A DNA stretch of 22,242 nt, taken from NCBI GenBank assembly GCA_007123515.1, contig SKKY01000131.1:1-22242 (forward strand), read 5' to 3'. A program made the position numbers and the translations under genes. The notes beneath the pieces were generated by a model. It was not told where the DNA came from, did no database searches, and saw only the letters and a program-made list of their open reading frames with translations. Origin of the DNA: Clostridia bacterium. Its GTDB lineage: Bacteria; Bacillota; Peptococcia; Peptococcales; SKKY01. Shown here in pieces: positions 1-7,834 of the stretch. Each line of letters starts with the position of its first letter. Position 1 is the stretch's first letter.

Positions 1-476
1 CATTAATTTCTTCGATCATTTACATGAGAGATAAGTACGATCTTAAAATTTATCTCGAACCGGGTGAAGCGATCGCCTTGAATACTGGTTACCTGGTATC
101 TACCGTTTTGGATATTGTAAATAACGGGATGGAGATCGCCATTTTAGATGCCTCAGCAGCCTGTCATATGCCGGACGTGATCGAAATGCCGTACCGGCCA
201 AATATTATTGATGCCGGTCATCCCGGAGAAAAAAAATACACCTACAGGCTTGGCGGAAACACATGCCTTTCCGGTGATATTATCGGGGATTATTCTTTTG
301 ACCAGCCATTAAAAGTTGGTGACAGACTTGTATTTTTAGACATGGCACACTATACCATGGTAAAAAACAATACGTTTAACGGTCTAAACCTTCCTGCGAT
401 TGCCTCCTATAATGATGAAGAAGGCATAAAGGTTCATAAAACCTTTGGTTTTAAAGATTATGTATCGAGAATATAA
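1..476 (+). CDS. nspC: Carboxynorspermidine/carboxyspermidine decarboxylase, C-terminal part (5' end outside window)
   Basis: The reading frame is open to the left edge (codon phase starts at base 3), so the first ATG at 24 is internal and only about 157 C-terminal residues are seen; the family is about 380 residues long. NspC is a PLP-dependent fold-type III decarboxylase that makes norspermidine or spermidine from its carboxy precursor in the aspartate-semialdehyde route of polyamine synthesis. The visible part carries the family signatures EPGEAIALNTGYL, DASAACHMPDVIEMPYRP and LGGNTCLSGD, and the C-terminal FLDMAHYTMVKNNTFNG stretch of the beta-barrel domain. The PLP lysine lies in the missing N-terminal part. 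The gene is followed at once by a strong terminator, so it ends its transcript. Identification is firm; the preferred substrate (spermidine or norspermidine branch) cannot be told. Confidence 0.93.
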   Translation, partial: LISSIIYMRDKYDLKIYLEPGEAIALNTGYLVSTVLDIVNNGMEIAILDASAACHMPDVIEMPYRPNIIDAGHPGEKKYTYRLGGNTCLSGDIIGDYSFDQPLKVGDRLVFLDMAHYTMVKNNTFNGLNLPAIASYNDEEGIKVHKTFGFKDYVSRI

Positions 477-483
477 CACTACC

Positions 484-521
484 AAAAAGAGTCGCTAATA
501 AGTTAATTAGCGACTCTTTTT
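484..521. terminator. Symmetrical bidirectional rho-independent terminator
   Basis: A perfect 16-bp inverted repeat (484-499 with 506-521, loop AAGTTA) has the core AGAGTCGCTAAT. It is flanked by A5 on the left and T6 on the right, so each strand gives a stem followed by a U-run. It lies between the stop of nspC (plus) and the stop of the minus-strand gene ending at 533, and can terminate both converging transcripts. Confidence 0.93.
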
Positions 522-532
522 TCATTACTTCT

Positions 533-1732
533 TTATTTATTTTTACCTGGCTTTCTGGCTGTAGTAATGTTAACCACATTACTTTTTTGCTCTGCCTTTG
601 TTATCAAAGGCTCTAAATCAGGTTCTTTATGACGAAGTGGTATGTTTTTCTTATCATGAGCTTCCCTTAATTCCAGCGGTGTATTCCCTTTTAATGTCCA
701 CGTCCGGCTATTATTGTAAATATTTTGAATATACCCTGCTATCATATTAAGCAACTCTTCATCCGGCAGTTCAGTAATCTCAGAAAGAAAAACCATGACA
801 TCTGAAAAGGTTTCTCCGACTAGGACCATTTCCTGAATATGATCAAGCAAATCATTAATGTCTGCCTGATTGACTTCAAAAGTAGTATTTAAAAAATCCG
901 AGAACTCTTTTGTATAGTGATTCCGTTCATATTTATCGCCATTAGCTGCTTCAAGCAGTTCTTTTTTTGTAAAATCATGATAGGGAATATCTGGACGAGA
1001 CATATGCTGAGCCAAAAGACCTTCATAATCAACAACACGAAAATCATGATATCCATAAGGATTTTCTCCCGGGTTATTTGTAAGAGTCATCGCATCTTCG
1101 ATCAGCGTATCGTAATGCCTGAAATCTATTTTTTCTTTAAGCACTTTTTCAAGCCTAATAGGCGCTGCATAGTAATCAAAAACCCCATAATAATGGAGCA
1201 TACCCCTTGTCAAATCAACCAGCATTTTATTTCTGGCTATCTTCTTTTTTATGCTGATTTCATCAATTTTTGAAAAAGCATCCATAATTTCCCGGGGAAT
1301 GATCATCGTCTCTTGCTCCTGATACATTGCTAAAAATAACAGACCTGAGCTCGGAAACCATTCCGCATGACCGACAGTGAGTATTTCAAGAGGGATCATC
1401 CCGCCGTTTTTTTGCGCAGATTTTAAAATCCTGTAGCGATCGTCGTCAAAATATGACAGAAGTGTTTCAAGTCTCTGTGGGATTTCCTTTTCAAGGAGCA
1501 CTATGAGGTCGGCTTTTTTAAGTGTGGCATTACCAACACCGATTCGCCCTCTGATCTCATGAAGTTCTTCTCTGGTTAAATAGTTAAGTCCCTGGACAAG
1601 CGGAAAAGGCAGTTCAGCCACATTTTTTAATTTCCTCTTCCTCTTTTTCTCCATTTTTTGCAGGTAATCAAAAAGACGTTCAGCTTGATTGCGAATCATT
1701 ATTTCTTCTTCTGAATCAAAAAAATCGGACAT
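533..1732 (-). CDS. Uncharacterised 399-residue protein with a Rho_N/SAP-like region
   Basis: I do not recognise this protein as a named family. The start is ATG at 1732, 5 bases after a good AAAGGAGA site. The N-terminus is acidic, then a helical Lys/Arg-rich patch (about residues 26-37, KMEKKRKRKLK). Residues about 50-84 (LTREELHEIRGRIG, then LKKADLIVLLEKEI) resemble a Rho_N or SAP helix-extension-helix nucleic-acid binding motif. The middle is helical with no enzyme motif that I can see. Near residues 340-360 a segment NSRTWTLKGNTPLEL resembles a segment seen in Firmicutes proteins that end in SEC-C metal-binding motifs, but no SEC-C cysteine cluster follows. There is no signal peptide or membrane segment, so it should be cytoplasmic. 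It is the last gene of the cyuA-mutY operon, 21 bases after mutY. A nucleic-acid related role is only a guess from the N-terminal motif and mutY. Confidence 0.8.
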   Translation of the reverse strand: MSDFFDSEEEIMIRNQAERLFDYLQKMEKKRKRKLKNVAELPFPLVQGLNYLTREELHEIRGRIGVGNATLKKADLIVLLEKEIPQRLETLLSYFDDDRYRILKSAQKNGGMIPLEILTVGHAEWFPSSGLLFLAMYQEQETMIIPREIMDAFSKIDEISIKKKIARNKMLVDLTRGMLHYYGVFDYYAAPIRLEKVLKEKIDFRHYDTLIEDAMTLTNNPGENPYGYHDFRVVDYEGLLAQHMSRPDIPYHDFTKKELLEAANGDKYERNHYTKEFSDFLNTTFEVNQADINDLLDHIQEMVLVGETFSDVMVFLSEITELPDEELLNMIAGYIQNIYNNSRTWTLKGNTPLELREAHDKKNIPLRHKEPDLEPLITKAEQKSNVVNITTARKPGKNK

Positions 1733-1753
1733 GAGATTCTCCTTTACTTCAAT

Positions 1754-2800
1754 TTATTCCGGAAGATATTTCCAGCAACCGGCATATGCACTGGCCACCG
1801 GATAATACTTTGAAATTTCCTCTTTGCTTTTCCATGTAAAAACTTCATCCATCGTTTCTGTTTCGGCATAGTACACTTTCATATGCCACTCTTTATGACT
1901 AAAAACTGCTTTTTCTTTAGTCAGTTCTCTAATCCCGGTTACGTTGATCCCCTGTTTCTGCAAGGCTTCGGCCAGTTCATTCTCCTCGCAGAAGTTTTCA
2001 ATAACAGGATACTCCCAGAGATTAGCCAGTAATACATCATTTTGCCGCTGTACCAGTGCAATTTTTTTCTTGCTTGTTAAAAGAACCACGCTTTTATATT
2101 CAATCTTTCTACTCTTATTTTTACTCCGGTTAGGGAGTACCTTCTGCAAATTCTTTTCATACGCCATACAATCATCGCGGACGGGACATTCCCCGCACCT
2201 TGGCATACCATTTCCGATACAGATTAAGGCTCCGAGCTCAATTAATCCCTGATTGAAATCGCCTGTTTTTTCATCAGGCAAAAGATTTGCAATCTGATGT
2301 CTTAGTTTTTTCTGGATATTAGATTTGAGGATGTTTCCCTCTTCACCGGTTATCCGGGCTACTACTCTAAACACATTACCATCAGCCGCAGGAACCTTTT
2401 CCCCAAAAGCTATGGATGCAATGGCACCAGCAGTATAGATACCGATGCCAGGGAGCTTCATCAATAACTCCGCTTTTTCCGGCAGTCTGCCATTATATTC
2501 TTCAACGATAATCAGTGCCGCTTTTTTCATGTTGGCTGCCCGGTTATAATAGCCAAGACCCTGCCATAATTTAAGCAGCTTCTGATCCTCTATCGCTGCT
2601 AACGCCTCTATCGTCGGCAGTTTTTCCATAAATGCATGATAATAAGGAATCACCGTTTCGACTCTGGTTTGTTGAAGCATAATTTCAGATATCCAGATAC
2701 CGTATGGATCTGTATTTTCCCTCCAGGGCAACTCTCTTTTATGGCTTTGATACCATTGCAGTATGGCATTCTGAAACTGTTTCTTATCGAAAGTGTTTAT
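1754..2800 (-). CDS. mutY: A/G-specific adenine DNA glycosylase MutY (apparent AUA start)
   Basis: MutY removes adenine mispaired with 8-oxoguanine or guanine in base excision repair. Numbered from the extended start, I see LPWR (24-27), SEIMLQQT with the catalytic Glu at 39, a helix-hairpin-helix LPGIGIYTAGAI, the ADGNVFRV loop with the catalytic Asp at 140, and four [4Fe-4S] cysteines at 194, 202, 205 and 211. A C-terminal NUDIX-like 8-oxoG recognition domain follows (about 230-348). These positions match E. coli MutY (E37, D138) closely. No ATG, GTG or well-placed TTG precedes LPWR; the first in-frame TTG (2731) encodes the Leu of LPWR and would remove the N-terminal helix. The frame is open back to a TGA, and an ATA at 2798-2800 sits 6-7 bases after GAAGGTGA and overlaps the upstream stop (ATATAA). 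I therefore place the start there, giving 348 residues. A base error or a mutated ATG is the alternative. Confidence 0.9.
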   Translation of the reverse strand: MNTFDKKQFQNAILQWYQSHKRELPWRENTDPYGIWISEIMLQQTRVETVIPYYHAFMEKLPTIEALAAIEDQKLLKLWQGLGYYNRAANMKKAALIIVEEYNGRLPEKAELLMKLPGIGIYTAGAIASIAFGEKVPAADGNVFRVVARITGEEGNILKSNIQKKLRHQIANLLPDEKTGDFNQGLIELGALICIGNGMPRCGECPVRDDCMAYEKNLQKVLPNRSKNKSRKIEYKSVVLLTSKKKIALVQRQNDVLLANLWEYPVIENFCEENELAEALQKQGINVTGIRELTKEKAVFSHKEWHMKVYYAETETMDEVFTWKSKEEISKYYPVASAYAGCWKYLPE

Positions 2801-3633
2801 ATCTTTTCACCTTCTTCAATAAATTTATCAAACGAAGTGATATAGGTAAACTTATGATCTTCCTTATTTTCTTTTTTGGTGAATGACCCAAAAACATGAT
2901 CCTCTGTTAGTGCCATCTCAAAATGCGAAAGCGCAATCCCCATATCAATCCAGGAAAAATCTCCATTTTCAGAAAGATAAAAATCAACAGCGTCCGATGA
3001 AACAATCACCCTCCAGGGTTGTTTATTCATAGCTGATGGAGCTATCCTAACCATTCTTAAAGCCTCAGCAAAACTACCTGCCTCATTTTTATCCATTGGC
3101 TTATCAAAACTTTCTTCAAAAAAAAGCTCTTCGAACTCTTTTCTTTTGTCCCGTCTGCTATTTACTGTCTCTATAAATTTAGCCATCATGGTTTTTTGGC
3201 CACCTTCATAGCCTATCGGGATTACTACCCGGATATCCTGACCTTCTGGAATCAAGATCAGATTTTCAAAATCTTTTTTCCTAAACGACCCACCGAGCCA
3301 GACGCTGGAAAGTCCCAGACTGGTACAGTAAATCACTACCTTTTCCATGATGTACCCCAGGGTTAGATCATCTTCCTTATTTTTTCCACAGGTACCGACA
3401 AGAAAATATTCACCGCCACTAACAAACCCGTAACTTCCGAAAGAGACTTCTCCCTTAAAATCGCTTCTTTTTATCAAATGGATCATCGCATGTCCAGGAA
3501 AGGGACTTTCTGTATCTTTGATTTCCATTTCAATTTCATTAAGGACATCCTGCTCTATTGGCTGATCAGTAAAATTCCTGACCGATACCCTTTCTTCCAT
3601 TGCCTTTATGGCAGAAATTCTTCCTAATGCCAT
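2797..3633 (-). CDS. Nitroreductase-like protein of the TM1586 type
   Basis: This 278-residue protein belongs to the putative nitroreductase family typified by Thermotoga TM1586, a variant of the FMN-binding nitroreductase fold. It begins with the MEERVSVRNF helix motif, where classical members have an RRSIR phosphate-binding motif. It has a central SLGLSSVWLGGSF segment, an IPIGYEGG strand end and a late APSAMNKQPWRVIV motif. In ordinary nitroreductases this last motif (APSAGNQQPW) lies near the N-terminus, so the order is permuted or internally repeated, as is normal for this subfamily. It is expected to be a soluble flavoprotein oxidoreductase with unknown substrate. It lies between a classical nitroreductase gene and mutY, and its stop overlaps the proposed mutY start. 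The start ATG at 3633 has only a modest Shine-Dalgarno sequence (AAAGG about 10 bases upstream). Confidence 0.82.
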   Translation of the reverse strand: MALGRISAIKAMEERVSVRNFTDQPIEQDVLNEIEMEIKDTESPFPGHAMIHLIKRSDFKGEVSFGSYGFVSGGEYFLVGTCGKNKEDDLTLGYIMEKVVIYCTSLGLSSVWLGGSFRKKDFENLILIPEGQDIRVVIPIGYEGGQKTMMAKFIETVNSRRDKRKEFEELFFEESFDKPMDKNEAGSFAEALRMVRIAPSAMNKQPWRVIVSSDAVDFYLSENGDFSWIDMGIALSHFEMALTEDHVFGSFTKKENKEDHKFTYITSFDKFIEEGEKI

Positions 3634-3656
3634 ATACCCACAACCTTTGCCTTAAT

Positions 3657-4169
3657 TTATCTTTGATATGTTTCATAGTAGATTCTGTCTTTATCAAATC
3701 TGTCGTTGAAATAATTTTTCTGCCCTTCATCCGGATACCCAATGGCTATCATACAAAAAGGCCTGACATGCTCAGGCAATCCGACCATCTCGGTGATAAG
3801 GTTTTCCCTTTCCTTAAGCGGAGCCACGCCAATCCAAACCGCTCCGAGACCATCATCTGCCGCCTGCAACAACAGATTCTGAGTTGCTGCTCCTAAGTCC
3901 TGTTCCCAATACACCGGAAACCGAAGGTTATCAAGGTTACCCAGAACAATGATTCCCAAAGGCGCTTTAGCCAGCATACCAGCATAAGGGCCAACTTCTG
4001 ACAGTTTCAGTAAGCGCTCCTGATCCTCAACCACAATAAATTCCCAGGGCTGTTGGTTTCCTGCAGAGGGCGCCTGCATGGCCGCCCGCAACATTTTATC
4101 AATTTTTTCAGGTTCCACTTTTTTAGATTCATACTCTCTGATGCTTCTTCTTGTAAAAATCGTTTCCAT
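3657..4169 (-). CDS. Nitroreductase family protein
   Basis: A compact FMN-dependent nitroreductase of 170 residues. It starts METIFTRRSIREY (phosphate-binding RRSIR), continues with MQAPSAGNQQPWEFIVV (flavin contact), and has WEQDLGAATQNLLLQAADDGLGAVWIG split across its dimer-forming helix and the strand after it, ending with MIAIGYPDE. Such proteins reduce quinones, flavins or nitro compounds with NAD(P)H, and the natural substrate is rarely known. I prefer the ATG at 4169: GGTGA stands 5 bases before it and the family usually begins at METIF. An ATG at 4181 would add MVRI and has a weaker site. It follows the amidohydrolase gene by about 14 bases and precedes the TM1586-type gene by 23, so the two nitroreductase-fold proteins are co-transcribed. 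Confidence 0.9.
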   Translation of the reverse strand: METIFTRRSIREYESKKVEPEKIDKMLRAAMQAPSAGNQQPWEFIVVEDQERLLKLSEVGPYAGMLAKAPLGIIVLGNLDNLRFPVYWEQDLGAATQNLLLQAADDGLGAVWIGVAPLKERENLITEMVGLPEHVRPFCMIAIGYPDEGQKNYFNDRFDKDRIYYETYQR

Positions 4170-4183
4170 TATTCTCACCATCC

Positions 4184-4981
4184 CTAACTAAATAAATATA
4201 GCACGGCATCTTTGATCTTTTGGTTCAAATCATTAATTCTGGATTCTTTCGTTCGGTTTGACAAAGGATTACAATAATTTTTTTCCATATACAAGCTCCT
4301 GTTTATCTCCAGCTGAATCCAGGGCAATGCCGACGATGTACCATGAAATTGAGTAATGTATCCACCTTTAAAAGGATGATTCATACTTACCCGGATATCT
4401 TCATTAAAAAAAGATTTTTGTAATCCTTTAGTAAATTCATCAAGCAGTTCCTTAGAGCAGCTCGTCTTCTTCCCCTCTAAAGGGTCTCCGTTTTCATCTC
4501 CAAGGTTACCCAGACATATTTCCGGTCGATGCTCAAAGAGATCGTTTTCCTCGCCGAAATCCGGGGCATAGGGAAGCATACTGTGGCAATCAATCGCAAG
4601 TTCTATCCCTCTTTTTTCAGCCTGTAATAGAGCATTATGATAAGGGTGATAATACTTTTTAAGCAATATGGCTATTAACTCCTTATCCGGAAACCACTGA
4701 TCCTTATAAATTGGCTTCCCGTACAGGTTTACTGTTTTTAATACCCCATCATGATTATTCGGAGGCAGATCATCCGCTTTACGGTTTAGGTCGATATAGC
4801 AGCGGGCGACGGAAGCCATATGCGTTTCAAGGACTGATTCACTGAAGTTATAAATTTCTGTTGTATGGGCATCCCCATCAAGATAACGATCCTCTTCATT
4901 CATATTGGTATAAGGCAGCAGTTCCTTTGGTGTTTTTGCTCCTCCGTGAGGAACAGAAATTAAAACAGGTGCTTTTTTCAT
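4184..4981 (-). CDS. N-formylglutamate amidohydrolase family protein
   Basis: A 265-residue metal-dependent amidohydrolase of the FGase family (Pfam PF05013 type). The visible motifs are ISVPHGG (8-14), DGDAHTTE (35-42), YIDLNR (62-67), YHPYH (111-115), AIDCHSM (129-135) and WIQLEINRSLY (221-231). The conserved Asp, His and Glu in these motifs are the expected zinc ligands and catalytic residues. Classical members release formate from N-formyl-L-glutamate in histidine degradation, but no hut genes are nearby, so the substrate here may be a different N-acyl amino acid. The start ATG at 4981 has a strong GGAGG 5 bases upstream. It follows the cysteine desulfidase gene by 30 bases and is probably co-transcribed with it, suggesting amino-acid catabolism. 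Confidence 0.9.
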   Translation of the reverse strand: MKKAPVLISVPHGGAKTPKELLPYTNMNEEDRYLDGDAHTTEIYNFSESVLETHMASVARCYIDLNRKADDLPPNNHDGVLKTVNLYGKPIYKDQWFPDKELIAILLKKYYHPYHNALLQAEKRGIELAIDCHSMLPYAPDFGEENDLFEHRPEICLGNLGDENGDPLEGKKTSCSKELLDEFTKGLQKSFFNEDIRVSMNHPFKGGYITQFHGTSSALPWIQLEINRSLYMEKNYCNPLSNRTKESRINDLNQKIKDAVLYLFS

Positions 4982-5011
4982 AACAACCTCCAGGAAATAA
5001 TTTTAGTATTC

Positions 5012-6301
5012 TTATTTTGGTTCTAGCATAATTCTTAATATCTCGATATCCGTATCAGCCATGCCGTTACTGGCCATACTGCCTACCATCGAAATCGTTT
5101 CTTCCACGTTCTCTTTAATGATACCGCTACCCGCTTCATAAGCGGAGCCGTCCATCGAGATTAGATGAGCCATAATACCGGCATCAACACTGCTTGCAAT
5201 TTTGGCCGCGCAAGAGGGTTTTGCTCCATCACAGATAATTCCGGGGATATTTGCCAGGGTATTCGTTACCGTCCGGCTTATCTCTTCTATACCGCCTCCG
5301 GCAAGATAGCTGATCGCAGCTCCGGCAGCACACCCTGCACTAACAGCACCACAAAATGCCGACAGCCTTCCGATTTTTGTTTTCTGATGAATGGTTAAGA
5401 GATTCGATAACACCAACGCACGCAATAAAGCGTCATGATCAGCGTTATGTTCACGGGCATACACAATAACAGGAACCGAGCAGGTAATGCCCTGGTTTCC
5501 GCTTCCGGAATTAGTCACAACCGGCATAATACTACCGCTCATTCTTGCTTCAGACGCTGCTGCAGTATAGGCTTTACTCTTTGTCCATGTACAATCCGGC
5601 ATCCCCTGTAAAAGAGTTTTTCCGATTCTTACTCCGTAATGTCCGGCTAACCCTTCCTCTGCTATCGCCATATTATAGGCAATCTGTCTTTCTAATAATT
5701 CTTTTATCTCATCTATATCAGCACGTTCTGCAAACTGAAAGATTCCTTCTACTGTAAGAAGATCCCGATTCGTCATTGTTCCTAAATATAAATCCTGATC
5801 GATAATATTTTCAAAGAGTATCTGATCATTTTTGGTTATTCTGTACACATTAGTATGAGCGTGCTTAATCTCGGTTGTCGAAGTATCATTACCGGTTTTT
5901 AGACTGACAATAATATGCAAGGGTGCGTCGGAATCAAGCTGTTTGATCTGACAAAAATCAGAGTCAACCAGTTCTTGAATCTTTTTAAGATGCCCTGGCT
6001 CAACACTGGATAATACTTCTAACTCATGATCGGCACTACCTCCGATTAAACCGGCGATGACGCTGGCCTTTATACCCTTCATTCCTCCGATATTTGGCAC
6101 AACCACACCCATGGCATTCTTAATGATGTTCCCACTACAGGATATCATGGCTGATTCGGGAAATTTGCCTAACGCTTCTCTGGCTTTAGCGGCAGCATAA
6201 GCGATGGCAATCGGTTCGGTACATCCTAAGGCAACCACCATCTCTTCTTGTAATATCGATATATATTTTTGATCCATTTCACTGACTTTTTGCTTACTCA
6301 A
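5012..6301 (-). CDS. cyuA: L-cysteine desulfidase / UPF0597 family Fe-S lyase
   Basis: A 429-residue protein of the CyuA/YhaM (UPF0597) family, which uses a [4Fe-4S] cluster to split L-cysteine into pyruvate, ammonia and sulfide. The catalytic region GCTEP carries Cys27. Candidate cluster ligands are Cys317 (FCGAV), Cys357 (IICDGAKP) and Cys364 (SCAAKIA). Their spacing of 40 and 7 equals that reported for the Methanocaldococcus enzyme (Cys282, 322, 329, with Cys25 as base). The motif NSGSGNQGI (264-272) is also typical. The protein is related to the serine dehydratase alpha subunit, which is also encoded in this window. The start is TTG at 6301, preceded 9 bases upstream by AGGAGG; an ATG eight codons in is a weaker choice. 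It is the first gene of a six-gene operon. No cysteine permease is adjacent, so the physiological substrate is likely but unproven. Confidence 0.9.
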   Translation of the reverse strand: MSKQKVSEMDQKYISILQEEMVVALGCTEPIAIAYAAAKAREALGKFPESAMISCSGNIIKNAMGVVVPNIGGMKGIKASVIAGLIGGSADHELEVLSSVEPGHLKKIQELVDSDFCQIKQLDSDAPLHIIVSLKTGNDTSTTEIKHAHTNVYRITKNDQILFENIIDQDLYLGTMTNRDLLTVEGIFQFAERADIDEIKELLERQIAYNMAIAEEGLAGHYGVRIGKTLLQGMPDCTWTKSKAYTAAASEARMSGSIMPVVTNSGSGNQGITCSVPVIVYAREHNADHDALLRALVLSNLLTIHQKTKIGRLSAFCGAVSAGCAAGAAISYLAGGGIEEISRTVTNTLANIPGIICDGAKPSCAAKIASSVDAGIMAHLISMDGSAYEAGSGIIKENVEETISMVGSMASNGMADTDIEILRIMLEPK

Positions 6302-6334
6302 AATCTGTTTCCTCCTGATGTAAAAGATATATCT

Positions 6335-6363
6335 ATCTTATGTGCTTTTATAATGTTTTGCAA
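6335..6363 (-). promoter_or_regulatory. Candidate sigma-A promoter of the cyuA-mutY operon
   Basis: On the minus strand TTGCAA (6358-6363) and TAAGAT (6335-6340) are 17 bases apart. Transcription would begin near 6328, giving a leader of about 27 bases that includes the AGGAGG of cyuA. A palindrome AGATATATCT (6325-6334) lies at the start point and could be an operator. Confidence 0.5.
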
Positions 6364-6379
6364 TCTCATGTCAGCTTGT

Positions 6380-6408
6380 TTGACTATTAATCTTCAAAAA
6401 TCTATACT
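6380..6408 (+). promoter_or_regulatory. Sigma-A promoter of the MFS-fetAB operon
   Basis: TTGACT (6380-6385) and TATACT (6403-6408) are separated by exactly 17 bases, close to the consensus on both boxes. The predicted start is near 6415, about 37 bases before the ATG at 6452, which has AGGAG 7 bases upstream. It diverges from the cyuA promoter, and their -35 boxes are about 16 bases apart, so the two operons may share regulation. Confidence 0.75.
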
Positions 6409-6451
6409 TTTTATAATAGCGTAAACAATTGCAAAAATTAGGAGAATCCGA

Positions 6452-7834
6452 ATGACAGAAACCATTGAAACCAAAAAAAGAGTCGCTTTGACCGCTGCTA
6501 CTTTAGGGACATTGTTAACAGCCTTTACAAGTTCATCAATCAATATTGCTTTGCCATCGGTCGGCATCGACTTTCTGGCAAGTCCGGTATTACTTAGCTG
6601 GATTACTACCGCGTATCTCTTAATAACCGCCATGCTGCTTGTTCCTCTTGGAAAAGTAGCTGATATTTACGGTCGCAAAAAAATCTTTTCCTATGGTATT
6701 TTCATCTTCACGCTCGCCTCTTTACTCTGCGGACTCTCGGCTTCTATCGGTATGCTGATTGCTTCCAGATTGTTTCAGGGCATTGGCAGCGCCATGATAT
6801 TTGGAACCGGAGTGGCGATCTTAACCTCCGTTTTTCCGGTCCACGAGCGCGGAAAAGCCCTGGGCATCAACATAGCCGCCACTTACATCGGACTTTCTAT
6901 TGGTCCGGTTATGGGAGGATTTTTGACACAAAACTTCGGCTGGAGAAGCATCTTTTTTGCAAATATCCCCTTTGGGATTCTGGCCTTTCTGTTGATTACC
7001 TTAAAAATAAAGGATGAATGGGCCGATGCCAAAGGAGAAACCTTCGATTTTACCGGTTCCTTTTTATACAGCCTTTCTCTTTTAACGCTAATGTATGGCT
7101 TATCTGTGATTCCTGCTTTATATGGTTTTTTTATTGCCCTTATTGGAGTCACAGGCATGTACATATTTGTTAAATGGGAACTGCGGGTTAAAAACCCTAT
7201 TTTTAATATGGATCTTTTCTTTAAAAACAGAGTGTTTGCTTTTTCGAGCCTCGCAGCATTAATTAATTACTGCGCAACTTTTGCCATTGGATTCTTATTA
7301 AGCCTCTATTTGCAATATATTAAAGGCTTTGACCCTCAGATTGCGGGACTTGTGCTGATTTCTCAGCCTGTGATTATGGCTGTCTTTTCACCGTTAGCCG
7401 GAAGATTATCCGATACCATAGAGCCCCGTATTTTAGCCTCTGCCGGTATGGGCATGCTGGTAGCCGGACTAATACCATTGATTTTTTTAGATGCTGCTAC
7501 CCCACTATCCCTGATTATCATTAATCTTATGTTTTTAGGGCTTGGTTTTGCTTTTTTCTCATCGCCTAATACTAATGCCATAATGAGCTCGGTTGAAAAA
7601 AAATCTTACGGAATTGCCTCAGCAACGGTGGCAACCATGAGATTAACGGGTATGTTGTTTAGCATGAGCATTGTCATGCTGGTTCTTTCTTCAAAAGGAC
7701 TGGCAGATGTTGCCATTACCGCAGAAACCAATCATTTATTTTTAGCCAGTAATCAAATACTATTTACCATTTTCAGTCTGTTATGCCTGGCAGGGGTCTT
7801 TGCCTCTTTAGCCAGAGGAAAAAGAAATGGGTGA
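6452..7834 (+). CDS. MFS transporter, DHA2 (EmrB/QacA) drug-exporter type
   Basis: A 460-residue integral membrane protein with about 14 hydrophobic segments, as in the DHA2 proton-driven drug-export family. It has the MFS loop signature GKVADIYGRKKIF between helices 2 and 3, the RLFQGIGSAMIFG segment of helix 4, and the antiporter motif C region GLSIGPVMGGFL in helix 5 followed by GWRSIFFANIPFG. The substrate cannot be read from sequence; multidrug, organic-acid or metal-chelate export are all possible. It is the first gene of a plus-strand operon, and its last codons overlap the ATG of the fetA-like gene by 8 bases, so it is translationally linked to a metal exporter. The start ATG at 6452 has an AGGAG site. 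Confidence 0.92.
   Translation: MTETIETKKRVALTAATLGTLLTAFTSSSINIALPSVGIDFLASPVLLSWITTAYLLITAMLLVPLGKVADIYGRKKIFSYGIFIFTLASLLCGLSASIGMLIASRLFQGIGSAMIFGTGVAILTSVFPVHERGKALGINIAATYIGLSIGPVMGGFLTQNFGWRSIFFANIPFGILAFLLITLKIKDEWADAKGETFDFTGSFLYSLSLLTLMYGLSVIPALYGFFIALIGVTGMYIFVKWELRVKNPIFNMDLFFKNRVFAFSSLAALINYCATFAIGFLLSLYLQYIKGFDPQIAGLVLISQPVIMAVFSPLAGRLSDTIEPRILASAGMGMLVAGLIPLIFLDAATPLSLIIINLMFLGLGFAFFSSPNTNAIMSSVEKKSYGIASATVATMRLTGMLFSMSIVMLVLSSKGLADVAITAETNHLFLASNQILFTIFSLLCLAGVFASLARGKRNG

Noticed and set aside
2760..2775. An ATG near 2769 as the mutY start.
   Set aside because: It is in the wrong frame: its codons do not lead into LPWR, so a frameshift would be needed, with no sign of a slippery site.
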